A stretch of DNA of 64,000 nt, from the NCBI RefSeq assembly GCF_017357105.1, contig NZ_CP071596.1:1302001-1366000 (forward strand). Direction: 5' to 3'. The stretch is from Natronosalvus caseinilyticus (GTDB lineage: Archaea; Halobacteriota; Halobacteria; Halobacteriales; Natrialbaceae). Position 1 is the first letter of the stretch, and each line of letters begins with the position of its first letter. A program made the position numbers and the translations under genes. The notes under the pieces were generated by a model. That model did not search any database and was not told the origin of the DNA. It saw nothing but the letters and a program-made list of their open reading frames with translations. Positions 44,742 through 53,296 of this stretch are shown here, piece by piece.

Positions 44742-45647
44742 TTACTTCTTCCCCGAGGCTGCTTCGATGTCGTAGTAGTCTGGAAGGCCGATGATCTCCT
44801 CGATGTACGTTCGAAGGTCGCCATACTCCTCGGGATTCCAGCCCGTCTCACCGTTGTCACGGATATTCTCATACAGCGCTTTCATGTGCTTCGTAATCAC
44901 CACGGGGGCCGCGGTCGGATAGATGACCATTCCATATCCCAATTCCTCTAACTCTTCGGTCGTGGGCCGTGGGTCGTAGTTGTCCGAAAGGACGAACGTC
45001 ATCGGTCCCTCTGCGTGGTCTGCGACGTACTCCATCTCTTCCCACGTGCGGGGAAAGAGCATCCCTACCTCTGCGCCAGCCCCGAGATACTCGTTGACGC
45101 GATTGACTGCATCCTCGATGGTTTCGCTTTCTCGACGATTACCTCGATTGGCATCCGATCGAGCGATGAGGACGATATCACCGTCCGCATCTCGTCGAGC
45201 ACGGTCGGCAACCTCGATTTTTGTTTTCATCGAGTCGATATCGGTGATATGGTGGCGTCCTTCGTGGTAGTGGAGGCGTTTCGGGTATACCTGATCCTCG
45301 ATGTGCATTCCGGCGATACCTGAATTGATGAAATGGTTGACCGTCCGGTGGGTGTGTGCCGGATCGCCGAAGCCAGCGTTGCCATCAACGACGAGCGGGA
45401 CGTCAACTGCATAGGTTATTTCCCGGGCACGGTCACTCATCTCGGTCATCGTGGCCATCGGTTCGGTGACGGCCGTCGCCGCGCCAGTCGCGTATCCGCC
45501 GAGATAGACGGTATCGAAGCCGACATCAGTCGCGATCGTCGCTGTTAGGGCGTCAACCGCGCCGGGAGCGACGACGAGGTCCTCGCTCAGGATCGCCTCA
45601 CGAAGCTGTTGGGCGTTTGATTTCGATGTCTCGGACACGTTTATCAC
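44742..45647 (-). CDS. Isocitrate lyase/PEP mutase-superfamily protein lacking the catalytic Cys
   Basis: The 301-residue alpha/beta-barrel has the family markers VAPGAVDALTATIA, YLGGYATG, VPLVVDGNAGFGD (Mg-binding region) and GMHIEDQVYPKR. Lyases of the methylisocitrate and 2,3-dimethylmalate type carry KRCGH; here the stretch reads KRLHYH, with Leu125 at the Cys position. It may be an oxaloacetate-decarboxylase-like or other non-lyase member, or cleave a malate-type acid by a different acid/base residue. The stop-start overlap with the Rieske gene (4 nt) shows coupling. The other copy in the island, at 56380, keeps the Cys. Confidence 0.86.
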   Translation of the reverse strand: MINVSETSKSNAQQLREAILSEDLVVAPGAVDALTATIATDVGFDTVYLGGYATGAATAVTEPMATMTEMSDRAREITYAVDVPLVVDGNAGFGDPAHTHRTVNHFINSGIAGMHIEDQVYPKRLHYHEGRHHITDIDSMKTKIEVADRARRDADGDIVLIARSDANRGNRRESETIEDAVNRVNEYLGAGAEVGMLFPRTWEEMEYVADHAEGPMTFVLSDNYDPRPTTEELEELGYGMVIYPTAAPVVITKHMKALYENIRDNGETGWNPEEYGDLRTYIEEIIGLPDYYDIEAASGKK

Positions 45648-46000
45648 CGGACCACGAATATCGACTCATTTTCGATTTCGACGTTGTACGTCGGTACTTT
45701 GTACTTCGAATTGTGGATATTCTCGCCGTTGGTTACATCGAACAGCCAGCCATGCCATGGGCACGTAATGTGTTTTTCGTCGTCATCATAGTTCCAATCC
45801 CACCCGTTGTCCTCTACATAGGTTTCACCAGTGAGTTTACCTTCACAGAGGGGGCCTGCCTGGTGGACGCAGTAATTCGCGATCGCGTGATACTCACCGT
45901 CGATCTGGAAGACGGCGATCTCTTGGCCGTTGATTTCGGTGATGACTCTCGATCCGTCAGTGAGTTCGTCAGTCGTGGCGACTTTGTGTTTGCTCGGCAT
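45644..46000 (-). CDS. Rieske [2Fe-2S] ferredoxin
   Basis: The 118-residue protein has both cluster-binding boxes: Cys44 and His46 in NYCVHQAGPLCEG, and Cys80 and His83 in ITCPWHGWLFDV. With no other domain, it is a soluble Rieske ferredoxin of the type that serves dioxygenases or other oxygenases. A loop of about 20 residues rich in Asp, Trp and Tyr (NGWDWNYDDD) precedes the second box. No oxygenase large subunit is present in the window. It may be an electron carrier for an enzyme elsewhere or a subunit of the amidohydrolase-linked reaction. It overlaps the lyase gene by 4 nt. Confidence 0.93.
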   Translation of the reverse strand: MPSKHKVATTDELTDGSRVITEINGQEIAVFQIDGEYHAIANYCVHQAGPLCEGKLTGETYVEDNGWDWNYDDDEKHITCPWHGWLFDVTNGENIHNSKYKVPTYNVEIENESIFVVR

Positions 46001-46045
46001 AGTGTTTTATTTCTAACTTCTAAATCGGAGCTTTGCTTTGGTTCC

Positions 46046-47173
46046 TTAAAGATCGAGTAACTCTCTTGCCGTTTCTCCCATGATATTTTCGACTGTCTCA
46101 CGATCGAAGTGTCCCCGAATGCGATTAAACAGCTCGCTCGGCGGGTCGAAGTCCGAGTGGGGCAAGTCAGAAGAGTACATGATGTTATTCGGCCCGGCCA
46201 TCTCGATTGCCATTGCGAGATGTCTCGGGTTATCTTCGGTATGACCGAGCGGTTGAGTCGTGAAGTATATCTGGTCGTGAATGTACTCACTCGGCATCTT
46301 CTCGAGAAGTGGGAGTTCGTAGTTCATCTCGAGGTAGTGGTCGTCCATCCGCCACATCAGGTAGGGAATCCAACCGACGCCCGACTCCTGGAAGACGAAG
46401 TCAAGGTCTGGAAACCGTTCCGGTGCGCCCTGAAAGATGAGCGACGAGAGGTTCCACATCTGGCTGAACGGATGGATGATTACGTGATCTTCGGTGTACG
46501 TCTGATTGTACATCCGCTGGAGGGGGAACACATGGCTGGTGTTCGTGGACGCACCGTGGAAGAACACGGGAAGGCCGTTGTCTTCCGCCGCCTGGTAGAT
46601 CGGATCATATCGATCGTGACCGGCCGGAGGGATGACGCCGGTCGATGGAAACGCGACGCCAACGATGTCTTTTTCGCCCGCCATTCGGTCGATCTCTTCG
46701 GCCATCATCTCGGGACGGTGGTGAGAGACGAGCAAATTCGCCTTGAGCCGGTGGTTGCCCTCGTCAAGGAAGTTATCGAGCAACCAGTTGTTGTATGCCT
46801 TTGTAAGTGCCACAGCGATTCGTTCGTTGTTCACTGTCGGTAACACGAGATTGAGGCCCGGATCGACGATTCCGTAATCGATGTTGAATTCGTCGAGTTC
46901 GTTGAGCTTTTTATCGACGGTGTTCGTATCGGCACTCCATCCACCCCGCTCAGCGTGAAGGCTCGGCGGCAACGAGTGGGTCAACGAGTAAATATCGCGC
47001 TCCGGATGTTCGGTCCGTTCAACGATCCACTTTGCTCCCTCGTATTGGTCGTCTATGTACGGAAGGAGATCGTCGATCGTCTCTCTGATATGGGCGTCGG
47101 TGTCGACGATTACGTCGAGTTCGTCTAGATTACGTATGCGTTGACTCTCGGCAGTGTTACTGGGTGACCCCAT
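46046..47173 (-). CDS. Amidohydrolase-2 family protein (ACMSD-like decarboxylase/hydrolase)
   Basis: The 375-residue metal-dependent TIM-barrel protein has VIVDTDAHIRE (Asp24, Asp26, His28) near the N-terminus, NLLVSHHRPEMM, GVAFPSTGVIPP, VFFHGAST, DHVIIHPFSQ and MYSSDLPHSDFDPP near the end. The amidohydrolase-2 group includes decarboxylases of aromatic or unsaturated acids (ACMSD, gamma-resorcylate and 5-carboxyvanillate enzymes) and 4-oxalomesaconate-type hydratases. The ATG at 47173 gives MGSPSNTAESQR; a longer frame has no family support. It heads the minus-strand run 47173-42247 (amidohydrolase, Rieske, lyase, CoA-transferase, MFS) and is divergent from the leuCD-like pair. Confidence 0.87.
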   Translation of the reverse strand: MGSPSNTAESQRIRNLDELDVIVDTDAHIRETIDDLLPYIDDQYEGAKWIVERTEHPERDIYSLTHSLPPSLHAERGGWSADTNTVDKKLNELDEFNIDYGIVDPGLNLVLPTVNNERIAVALTKAYNNWLLDNFLDEGNHRLKANLLVSHHRPEMMAEEIDRMAGEKDIVGVAFPSTGVIPPAGHDRYDPIYQAAEDNGLPVFFHGASTNTSHVFPLQRMYNQTYTEDHVIIHPFSQMWNLSSLIFQGAPERFPDLDFVFQESGVGWIPYLMWRMDDHYLEMNYELPLLEKMPSEYIHDQIYFTTQPLGHTEDNPRHLAMAIEMAGPNNIMYSSDLPHSDFDPPSELFNRIRGHFDRETVENIMGETARELLDL

Positions 47174-47353
47174 GTTTGGTACTCTAACCCATCCCTCGAT
47201 AGTCCTTATACTTTCTGGTGACAGCAGTCTGTTCGTGTTACTGCCAACGAACATTTTGAAGTAGTCTGTCACAATCGGCATTTTCAGACGAACTACACAA
47301 GTGTAAGGTTGCTAATAGATAACTATTTCCGGGACAAAGCCTACCGACTGCCT

Positions 47354-48607
47354 ATGGGGCAGACCATCGCCCAGAAGGTCATAGCCGACCATTCGGACGC
47401 GACAGACGTCGATCCAGGCGATCTCGTCGACGTCACACCCGATTGGATCCTGGCGAACGACCTCTCAATGTACCGCGGAATGGAACGAATGGATGACCTC
47501 GGATACGGACGGATCGCTGACCCGGATCGCGCGATTATTGCGTTTGATCATCACGTTCCCTCGAGCGATCCGACGATCACGACCCATATGAACGAGATGC
47601 GAAAGTGGCTCACCGAGCAAAACGTCGAGCACTTCTATGATTCGGGGGAGGGAATCCTTCACAACATCGTCGCAGAGAATGGGTACGCCCTACCTGGTCA
47701 ACTTATCATCGGATCGGATTCGCACACCACGACCCACGGAGCATTCGGAATGCTTTCGACCGGCATCTCTCATACCGACCTCGGACAGGCGCTGGGATCG
47801 GGCGAACTGTGGCTCAAGGTCCCGGAAACGCGCAGAGTAGTCGTCGACGAAGAACTTCCCGACGGAACTAGCGCTAAGGATCTCGGCCTCGCAATCATGG
47901 GGGAACTCACCGCCAGTAAGGCAATCTATGACACGATTGAATACTACGGCGCAGGAATAGAAGCTCTCCAGATGCACGAGCGACAGACGCTGACCAACTT
48001 TGCGGTCGAACTCGGTGCCCAGGCCGGAATCATTCCGGCTGACGATGTCACCGAATCCTACCTCAAGGGAAGAGCGCGAGAGTCATACGAACCGGTTGAA
48101 GCGGACGAGGACGCCGAGTATACGGCGACTCACGAACTCGAGGGTGGGGATATCGAGCCTCTCGTCGCAATGCCGTCGGCCGTCGACAACGTTGGAACGG
48201 TCGCGGAGAACGTCGGAACGACAGTCGATCAAGTGTTCGTCGGCACCTGCAATAACGGTCGGTTTGAAGATATCCAAGCGTTCGCCGACGTCCTGGGAAA
48301 CGATTCTGTCGCAAAGCACACCAAGTTGATCGTCGTTCCCGGCAGCAAGCAGGCCTACAAGCGAATGAACGAAGAAGGCATTACGAACCAGATTATGGAC
48401 GCTGGTGGCGTAGTTAACGCGCCCGGGTGCGGGCCCTGTTTCGGAGCTCACGGCGGTCTCCTCGGCGAGGGCGATACCTGCGTCGGAACGATGAACCGCA
48501 ACTTCCCTGGTCGAATGGGTCCAGGTGAAATTTATATTAGTAGCCCGGAAACGGCAGCAGCATCGGCAATGTACGGCGAAATCACCGATCCGAGGGAGGT
48601 GGTCTGA
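47354..48607 (+). CDS. Aconitase-family hydro-lyase large subunit (LeuC-like)
   Basis: The 417-residue protein begins MGQTIAQKVIADHS. It has the aconitase core with IIGSDSHTTTHGAFGMLSTGI and the three [4Fe-4S] ligands Cys299 (VGTCNNGRFED), Cys359 and Cys362 (PGCGPCFGAHGG). It is of the archaeal/isopropylmalate dehydratase LeuC2 type, which also includes homoaconitase, citraconate/methylitaconate-type and 2,3-dimethylmalate dehydratases. It overlaps the small subunit by one base. Its place in a catabolic island with two lyases argues for hydration or dehydration of a dicarboxylate in breakdown, not leucine synthesis. The exact substrate is not visible. Confidence 0.92.
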   Translation: MGQTIAQKVIADHSDATDVDPGDLVDVTPDWILANDLSMYRGMERMDDLGYGRIADPDRAIIAFDHHVPSSDPTITTHMNEMRKWLTEQNVEHFYDSGEGILHNIVAENGYALPGQLIIGSDSHTTTHGAFGMLSTGISHTDLGQALGSGELWLKVPETRRVVVDEELPDGTSAKDLGLAIMGELTASKAIYDTIEYYGAGIEALQMHERQTLTNFAVELGAQAGIIPADDVTESYLKGRARESYEPVEADEDAEYTATHELEGGDIEPLVAMPSAVDNVGTVAENVGTTVDQVFVGTCNNGRFEDIQAFADVLGNDSVAKHTKLIVVPGSKQAYKRMNEEGITNQIMDAGGVVNAPGCGPCFGAHGGLLGEGDTCVGTMNRNFPGRMGPGEIYISSPETAAASAMYGEITDPREVV

Positions 48608-49098
48608 TGCGGATCGAGGGACCTGCTCATGTGATCGGCGATGCGGTCGACACCGATCAAATTATCCCCGGAAAATACCTTCACCTGGACGATAAGAGCG
48701 ATTTTGGAGATCACGTGCTGGAGGGGTACGATCCGGGCCTTCCGAACCGTATCGAAACGGGCGATGTTATCGTCGCTGGAGAGAACCTCGGTCTCGGCTC
48801 CTCTCGCGAGGCCGCTCCGCTCGCGCTCAAATACGCAGGCGTTGGAGCTGTCATTGCCGAGTCATTCTCGCGGATCTTCTATCGAAACTGCATCAACGTC
48901 GGTCTACCTCTAGCAGAAGTTGACGACGTGACGTCATACGTCGATGACGGTGACGTCGTTGCTGTCGATCTTACGGAGGGAGAATTCACGCATGTCGATA
49001 GCGGAACGACGCTCCCCTCGGAGACGCTTCCCCCTAATCTTCAGGAGATACTCGATGCCGGTGGTCTCGTCGAATATCGAAAACAACAGATCGAATAG
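48607..49098 (+). CDS. Aconitase-family hydro-lyase small subunit (LeuD-like)
   Basis: The 163-residue swivel subunit has TDQIIPGKYLHLDD at 16-29 and LGLGSSREAAPLALK at 62-76. The usual motif is GSSREHAP; here the His is Ala69. This substrate-specificity region also differs between LeuD, homoaconitase and dimethylmalate/citraconate-type enzymes. ESFSRIFYRNCINVGLPL matches the conserved C-terminal part. It completes the heterodimeric hydro-lyase with the gene before it. Confidence 0.92.
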   Translation: MRIEGPAHVIGDAVDTDQIIPGKYLHLDDKSDFGDHVLEGYDPGLPNRIETGDVIVAGENLGLGSSREAAPLALKYAGVGAVIAESFSRIFYRNCINVGLPLAEVDDVTSYVDDGDVVAVDLTEGEFTHVDSGTTLPSETLPPNLQEILDAGGLVEYRKQQIE

Positions 49099-49809
49099 GA
49101 CGAACTGACCCTACCGGGTATTTTCAATCAGTCCCGTCGAGCGTCGACTCTATGGTGTCAATTGCCTAGCGGTGTTTCCGTGTCGTCGAAATTATCTCCG
49201 CTCCTAATGGATTCTACCGACTCTGGAGTTATTACCGCTTGCATCATCTATTTGTGACCGGTAGAAAAGCTCTCGATAATTATTCGCATGATTCGTGAAG
49301 CTACTGGTTAGCTTCAAGACATCCTCTCTCCATGCTCTGCGTTGTCACAAGACCCACATAGCGTGTTTCGACAATGCCGAAATATAGTGTGGGGGCAATT
49401 GAGGAGGAATTTCTGAGCATTACACCGATATGCTTGTAATAGCAGTGCGGGACGAAACATGAATTATGCGTTGTCCTTGCCTTCGATGGCCCTGATTCGG
49501 CCCCGTCTGCCGATCCCTGTAGTCGTAGGGACTCATATTCCTCGCCGAATCCTTCCTATCCTGTTCAAAATTCCAGAAGACATAATTTCGGTATCGTCGA
49601 AACACTGGGTCGGGGTTCCGTTTCGCCTGCACTAACACGTCGACTCGCTTCATTAGACAATTCATTCGGAAGAATACGTAGGTATCGCGGGAGAGATCGA
49701 ATTTCCCGCCTTCACTCCCGAACTAGATGATTTGGTTTCAGGTCAAATATAGAGCCGATAGGCGCGATAGTAAGAGATATGTGATGCTGGCGCGTGAATA
49801 GAGCTATCA
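49099..49809. other. Non-coding gap between the leuD-like gene and the IclR gene
   Basis: About 710 nt without a supportable gene. One minus-strand frame (49420-49665) has no recognisable similarity and is taken as chance. CAATTGCCTAG occurs at 49159-49169 and again before tctC at 57435-57445. A short hairpin-like GAAGCTACTGGTTAGCTTC lies near 49298. The promoter of the IclR gene should be within the last 100 nt. Confidence 0.5.
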
Positions 49810-50580
49810 ATGGCGTCCAATACGGGGGAACGACGCGGGATCAAAGCCACCAAGACGACGTTCGATATCATCGAAACGATCCATGAGCGGGGACACATTC
49901 GTCTGGTCGAGCTCGCAAACGAAGTCGGTATCGCCAATAGCACGGCGTTCGACCATCTCGCCACGCTCAAGGAACTCGGATACGTTGTCGAGGACGACGA
50001 TGGATTCCGACTGGGACTAAAACTTCTCGACCACGGAATGCAGGCGAAGTATCACTACCGCGAGTTGCACGAAGCCGCCAAACCCGTCCTTGAGCAGCTG
50101 GTCAACGAGACCGACGAAGCCGTTAATTTAGTCGTGGAGGAACACGACTACGCCGTGTACATCGCGCGTCTTACCGGTGATCGGGGCGTCCCGACAAACT
50201 CATGGGTCGGAAAGCGGAAACAGATCCATACGCTTTCGGCGGGAAAGGCAATTCTCGCCCACCTTCCCGACGAACGGGTTGACGACCTGACGAGGCGAAC
50301 CGGTTTGGTGGGGGTAACGGACGACACCATCACCGCTCAGGACGAACTCAAAGATGAACTTGCAGACATTCGTCAGCGCGGGGTTGCGTTCAACAACCGT
50401 GAGTCACACGAAAGCATTCGGGCCGTCGGTGCCCCCATCATCCTGAATGATACCGTTCACGGAGCCGTTTCGGTCGCTGGTCCCGCCAGACGATTGACCG
50501 GTGAGTATTTCAGAACCGAGATCCCCGACCTCTTGCTCGGGGCAGTCAACGAAATCGAACTCAAACTCGCTTACCAGTAA
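49810..50580 (+). CDS. IclR-family transcriptional regulator
   Basis: The 256-residue protein has an N-terminal wHTH (residues ~10-65; TTFDIIETIHERGHIRLVELANEVGIANSTAFDHLATLKELG) and a C-terminal effector-binding GAF-like IclR domain (~75-250; ETDEAVNLVVEEHDYAVYIARL, LSAGKAILAHL, RQRGVAFNNRESHESIRAVGAPI). IclR proteins respond to small carboxylates or aromatics and act as repressors or activators of catabolic genes. It stands immediately before the gcdH-like operon and is likely to control the island; the effector is probably the substrate or a CoA derivative of it. Confidence 0.93.
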   Translation: MASNTGERRGIKATKTTFDIIETIHERGHIRLVELANEVGIANSTAFDHLATLKELGYVVEDDDGFRLGLKLLDHGMQAKYHYRELHEAAKPVLEQLVNETDEAVNLVVEEHDYAVYIARLTGDRGVPTNSWVGKRKQIHTLSAGKAILAHLPDERVDDLTRRTGLVGVTDDTITAQDELKDELADIRQRGVAFNNRESHESIRAVGAPIILNDTVHGAVSVAGPARRLTGEYFRTEIPDLLLGAVNEIELKLAYQ

Positions 50581-50774
50581 GCGCTTTGCGGTGGAATCCT
50601 CCATGTCTCGTGTAGAATTGTTCGTTATATTTATTATTAAAATTCCAAGGTGTTTCGCGTCTCGGTCTGAACACTAATCCTTCTGTTCTCAGTGCGGGTG
50701 TACGCTCAGTATTCTGCCTCAAAAGTTGCGCCGCCTGCTGGAGTCAAACCGCAACATTTGGTCGATACAAAGAG

Positions 50775-50780
50775 TTATAT
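50775..50780 (+). promoter_or_regulatory. TATA box of the gcdH-like operon
   Basis: TTATAT lies 26-31 nt before the ATG at 50806, so the transcript should be leaderless. This supports 50806 over the longer upstream frame. Confidence 0.6.
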
Positions 50781-50805
50781 CATCGGTGTCGATATACTTC
50801 GTGTG

Positions 50806-51969
50806 ATGCTCGACTTCGTAGAGTTAGAGGCAGGTCTGAATAGTGAAGAGCGTCTCATTCGCGATACTGCCCGTGAGTTCGTCGAGAAGGAAGTTGCGCC
50901 TGATATCGGCGACCACTTCGAGAACGGGACCTTCCCCACCGAGTTGATCCCTGAGATGGGTGAGATGGGCTTTTACGCGCCGAACCTCGAGGGGTACGGC
51001 TCTCCGAACGTCTCCGAAACGGCCTACGGGCTGTTGATGCAGGAACTCGAGGCCTGTGACTCTGGCCTGCGGTCGATGGCCTCGGTTCAGGGCGCCCTGG
51101 TCATGTATCCTATCCACGCCTACGGGAGCGAGGCCCAGAAGGAAGCGTGGCTCCCCAAACTCGGGGCGGGCGAGGCCGTCGGCTGTTTCGGCCTCACGGA
51201 GCCCGAACACGGCTCAAATCCGTCGGGGATGGAGACCCGCGCCGAGAAGGATGCCGACGGCTACGTGCTCAACGGCTCGAAGACTTGGATCACGAACTCC
51301 CCTATCGCCGACGTGGCGGTCGTCTGGGCGAAGGATCGATCGAGCGACAATACGGTTCGTGGATTCCTAGTCGAGACCGATCGCGACGGGGTGTCAACCA
51401 ACAAGATCACCGAGAAGCTCTCGCTTCGGGCGTCGATCACGGGCGAAATCGGCCTGAACGATGTACGCGTGCCCGAGGAGAACGTCCTTCCGGGGGTCGA
51501 AGGGATGAAAGGGCCGCTGTCGTGTCTGACTCAGGCCCGGTACGGTATCGCCTGGGGCGCGGTCGGCGCAGCACGAGACTGTTTCGAGACCGCACGCCAG
51601 TATGCCACCGACCGCGAGCAATTCGGAGGGCCGATCGGTCGCTTCCAGCTTCAGCAGGACAAGCTAGCGGAGATGGCGACCCAGATAACGCTAGCGCAGT
51701 TGCTGGCTCACCGCCTCGCCGAACTCAAAGAACGCGGCGACTTGCGCCCGCAGCACGTCTCGATGGCCAAACGCAACAACGTCCGGATGGCTCGCGAGCA
51801 GTCTCGCGTGGCTCGCGAAATGCTCGGGGGCAACGGCATCACGACAGACTACTCGCCGATGCGCCACCTCGCGAACATGGAAACGGTCTACACCTACGAG
51901 GGAACCCACGATATCCACACGCTCGTGCTGGGCCACGATCTGACCGGAATTCCCGCCTACGACCAGTAA
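50806..51969 (+). CDS. Glutaryl-CoA dehydrogenase-like acyl-CoA dehydrogenase
   Basis: The 387-residue flavoprotein closely follows the glutaryl-CoA dehydrogenase pattern: RSMASVQGALVMYPIHAYGSE, GCFGLTEPEHGSNPSGMETRA, LNGSKTWITNSPIADVAVVWAK, LSLRASITGEIGLNDVRVPEENVLP, TQARYGIAWGAVGAARDC, MLGGNGITTDYSPMRHLANME and YEGTHDIHTLVLG with Glu365, the catalytic base. The enzyme oxidises and decarboxylates glutaryl-CoA to crotonyl-CoA plus CO2, passing electrons to ETF. It is followed by an SUGCT-like CoA-transferase 8 nt later, the usual partner that makes glutaryl-CoA. Non-decarboxylating relatives exist, so substrate identity is probable, not proven. Confidence 0.9.
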   Translation: MLDFVELEAGLNSEERLIRDTAREFVEKEVAPDIGDHFENGTFPTELIPEMGEMGFYAPNLEGYGSPNVSETAYGLLMQELEACDSGLRSMASVQGALVMYPIHAYGSEAQKEAWLPKLGAGEAVGCFGLTEPEHGSNPSGMETRAEKDADGYVLNGSKTWITNSPIADVAVVWAKDRSSDNTVRGFLVETDRDGVSTNKITEKLSLRASITGEIGLNDVRVPEENVLPGVEGMKGPLSCLTQARYGIAWGAVGAARDCFETARQYATDREQFGGPIGRFQLQQDKLAEMATQITLAQLLAHRLAELKERGDLRPQHVSMAKRNNVRMAREQSRVAREMLGGNGITTDYSPMRHLANMETVYTYEGTHDIHTLVLGHDLTGIPAYDQ

Positions 51970-51977
51970 GCATACAC

Positions 51978-53210
51978 ATGGTTGGAGAAGCACGCGATCC
52001 AGATACGGAGACCGGTCCGCTTGAGGGCGTTACCGTCGTCGACGCCTCACAGGTGCTCGTCGGCCCGTTCTGTACGATGCAGTTGGGAGATCTCGGCGCG
52101 GACGTGATCAAGGTCGAACGACCCGAGGTAGGCGACCAGACCCGAGGTTGGTATCCCCCGACGTTCAACAAGGATGAAAAATCCCTCAGCGCCTACTACG
52201 CGAGCGTCAACCGTAACAAGCGATCAGTTACGGTAAATCTCAAGGACGAACGAGGGCGTGGGATCCTTCGCGATCTCGTGCGTGAGGCGGACGTGTTCGT
52301 GGAAAACTTTCGAGTCGGAACGACGGAGAAATGGGGCTTAGGATACGAAGATCTAGCCGCAGAGAATCCCGATCTCGTCTACTGTTCGCTTTCGGGATAC
52401 GGCGAATGGGGGCCTCACGCCGAACGACCGGCCTACGATTTAATCATGCAGGCTGAAAGCGGGCTGATGAGCATCACAGGAGAGGCCGACGGGAATCCCG
52501 TCCGAGTCGGTGTTGCCATTGCTGACATCGGGGCAGGGATGTACGCCACTCAGGCAATCTTGGCCGCCCTCTTCCGACGGGAGTTCGCTGACGCGGGCGG
52601 CCAGAAAATCGACGTCAGTCTGTTCGACGGCCAGCTCGCTTGGATGTCCTATATGGCCAGCTACTACTTTGCGACAGGAGAGTCACCGGAGAAGATGGGA
52701 TCGAGGCATCCGACTATCGTACCGTACCAGGCGTTTTCAACTCAAGATGGCCACGTCGTTGTAGCTGCTGCCTCCGAAAAAATTTGGCAAAACCTGTGTA
52801 ACGCTCTCGAACGGCCCGACTTACTCGATGACGAACGGTTCAGCCGAAACGCTGATCGAGTCGACAACCGCGAGGCACTCGAAGCGATTCTTGCGGCTGA
52901 AATCGAGCCATACGACACAGAGGACATCGTCGCAGTACTTGAAGCAGCGGATGTACCGGCGTCACCAGTCTACGACATTGCGGACGCGTTCGGGCATCCG
53001 CAAGCGAAAGCCCGTGGGATGAAAGCAACCGTCGACCATCCGCGCGCTGGGGCCGTCGAAATGCCGTCGAGTCCAATGCACCTTTCGGCAACACCGACCA
53101 CCGTCCGTCGACACCCACCGGATTTAGGCGAACACACCGCATCCGTCCTCTCGGAGCTAGGGTACGACGACGAAACGATACGCAAATTTGACAACAATGA
53201 TGTTATCTAG
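51978..53210 (+). CDS. CaiB/BaiF CoA-transferase (copy 2), SUGCT-like (succinyl-CoA:glutarate CoA-transferase)
   Basis: The 410-residue class III CoA-transferase has LEGVTVVDASQVLVGPFCTMQLGDLGADVIKVERPEVGD, SVNRNKRSVTVNLKDERG and catalytic Asp154 in PAYDLIMQAESGLMSITGEADG. Together with the adjacent glutaryl-CoA dehydrogenase this fits succinyl-CoA:glutarate (or other dicarboxylate) CoA-transferase. The ATG at 51978 is 8 nt after the dehydrogenase stop; an upstream frame overlaps that gene out of frame and is rejected. It differs from copy 1 at 43533, so two distinct acids may be activated. Confidence 0.88.
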   Translation: MVGEARDPDTETGPLEGVTVVDASQVLVGPFCTMQLGDLGADVIKVERPEVGDQTRGWYPPTFNKDEKSLSAYYASVNRNKRSVTVNLKDERGRGILRDLVREADVFVENFRVGTTEKWGLGYEDLAAENPDLVYCSLSGYGEWGPHAERPAYDLIMQAESGLMSITGEADGNPVRVGVAIADIGAGMYATQAILAALFRREFADAGGQKIDVSLFDGQLAWMSYMASYYFATGESPEKMGSRHPTIVPYQAFSTQDGHVVVAAASEKIWQNLCNALERPDLLDDERFSRNADRVDNREALEAILAAEIEPYDTEDIVAVLEAADVPASPVYDIADAFGHPQAKARGMKATVDHPRAGAVEMPSSPMHLSATPTTVRRHPPDLGEHTASVLSELGYDDETIRKFDNNDVI

Positions 53211-53296
53211 TTTGATGGTTGGTTGGTTGCGAAATTCGCCACCTGACCTCGTCTCGGCTCAAGGACACGCGCTCGGCCGCTTTGACGAGGGATGCC

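Noticed and set aside
47354-49098. Leucine biosynthesis assignment for the LeuCD-like pair
   Set aside because: No leuA or leuB neighbour, location in a catabolic island with lyases, and a changed GSSRE loop argue against it; gene symbols leuC/leuD were therefore not given.
49420-49665. 81-codon minus-strand frame in the island gap
   Set aside because: No promoter at the right distance, no similarity recognised, and composition is not protein-like.
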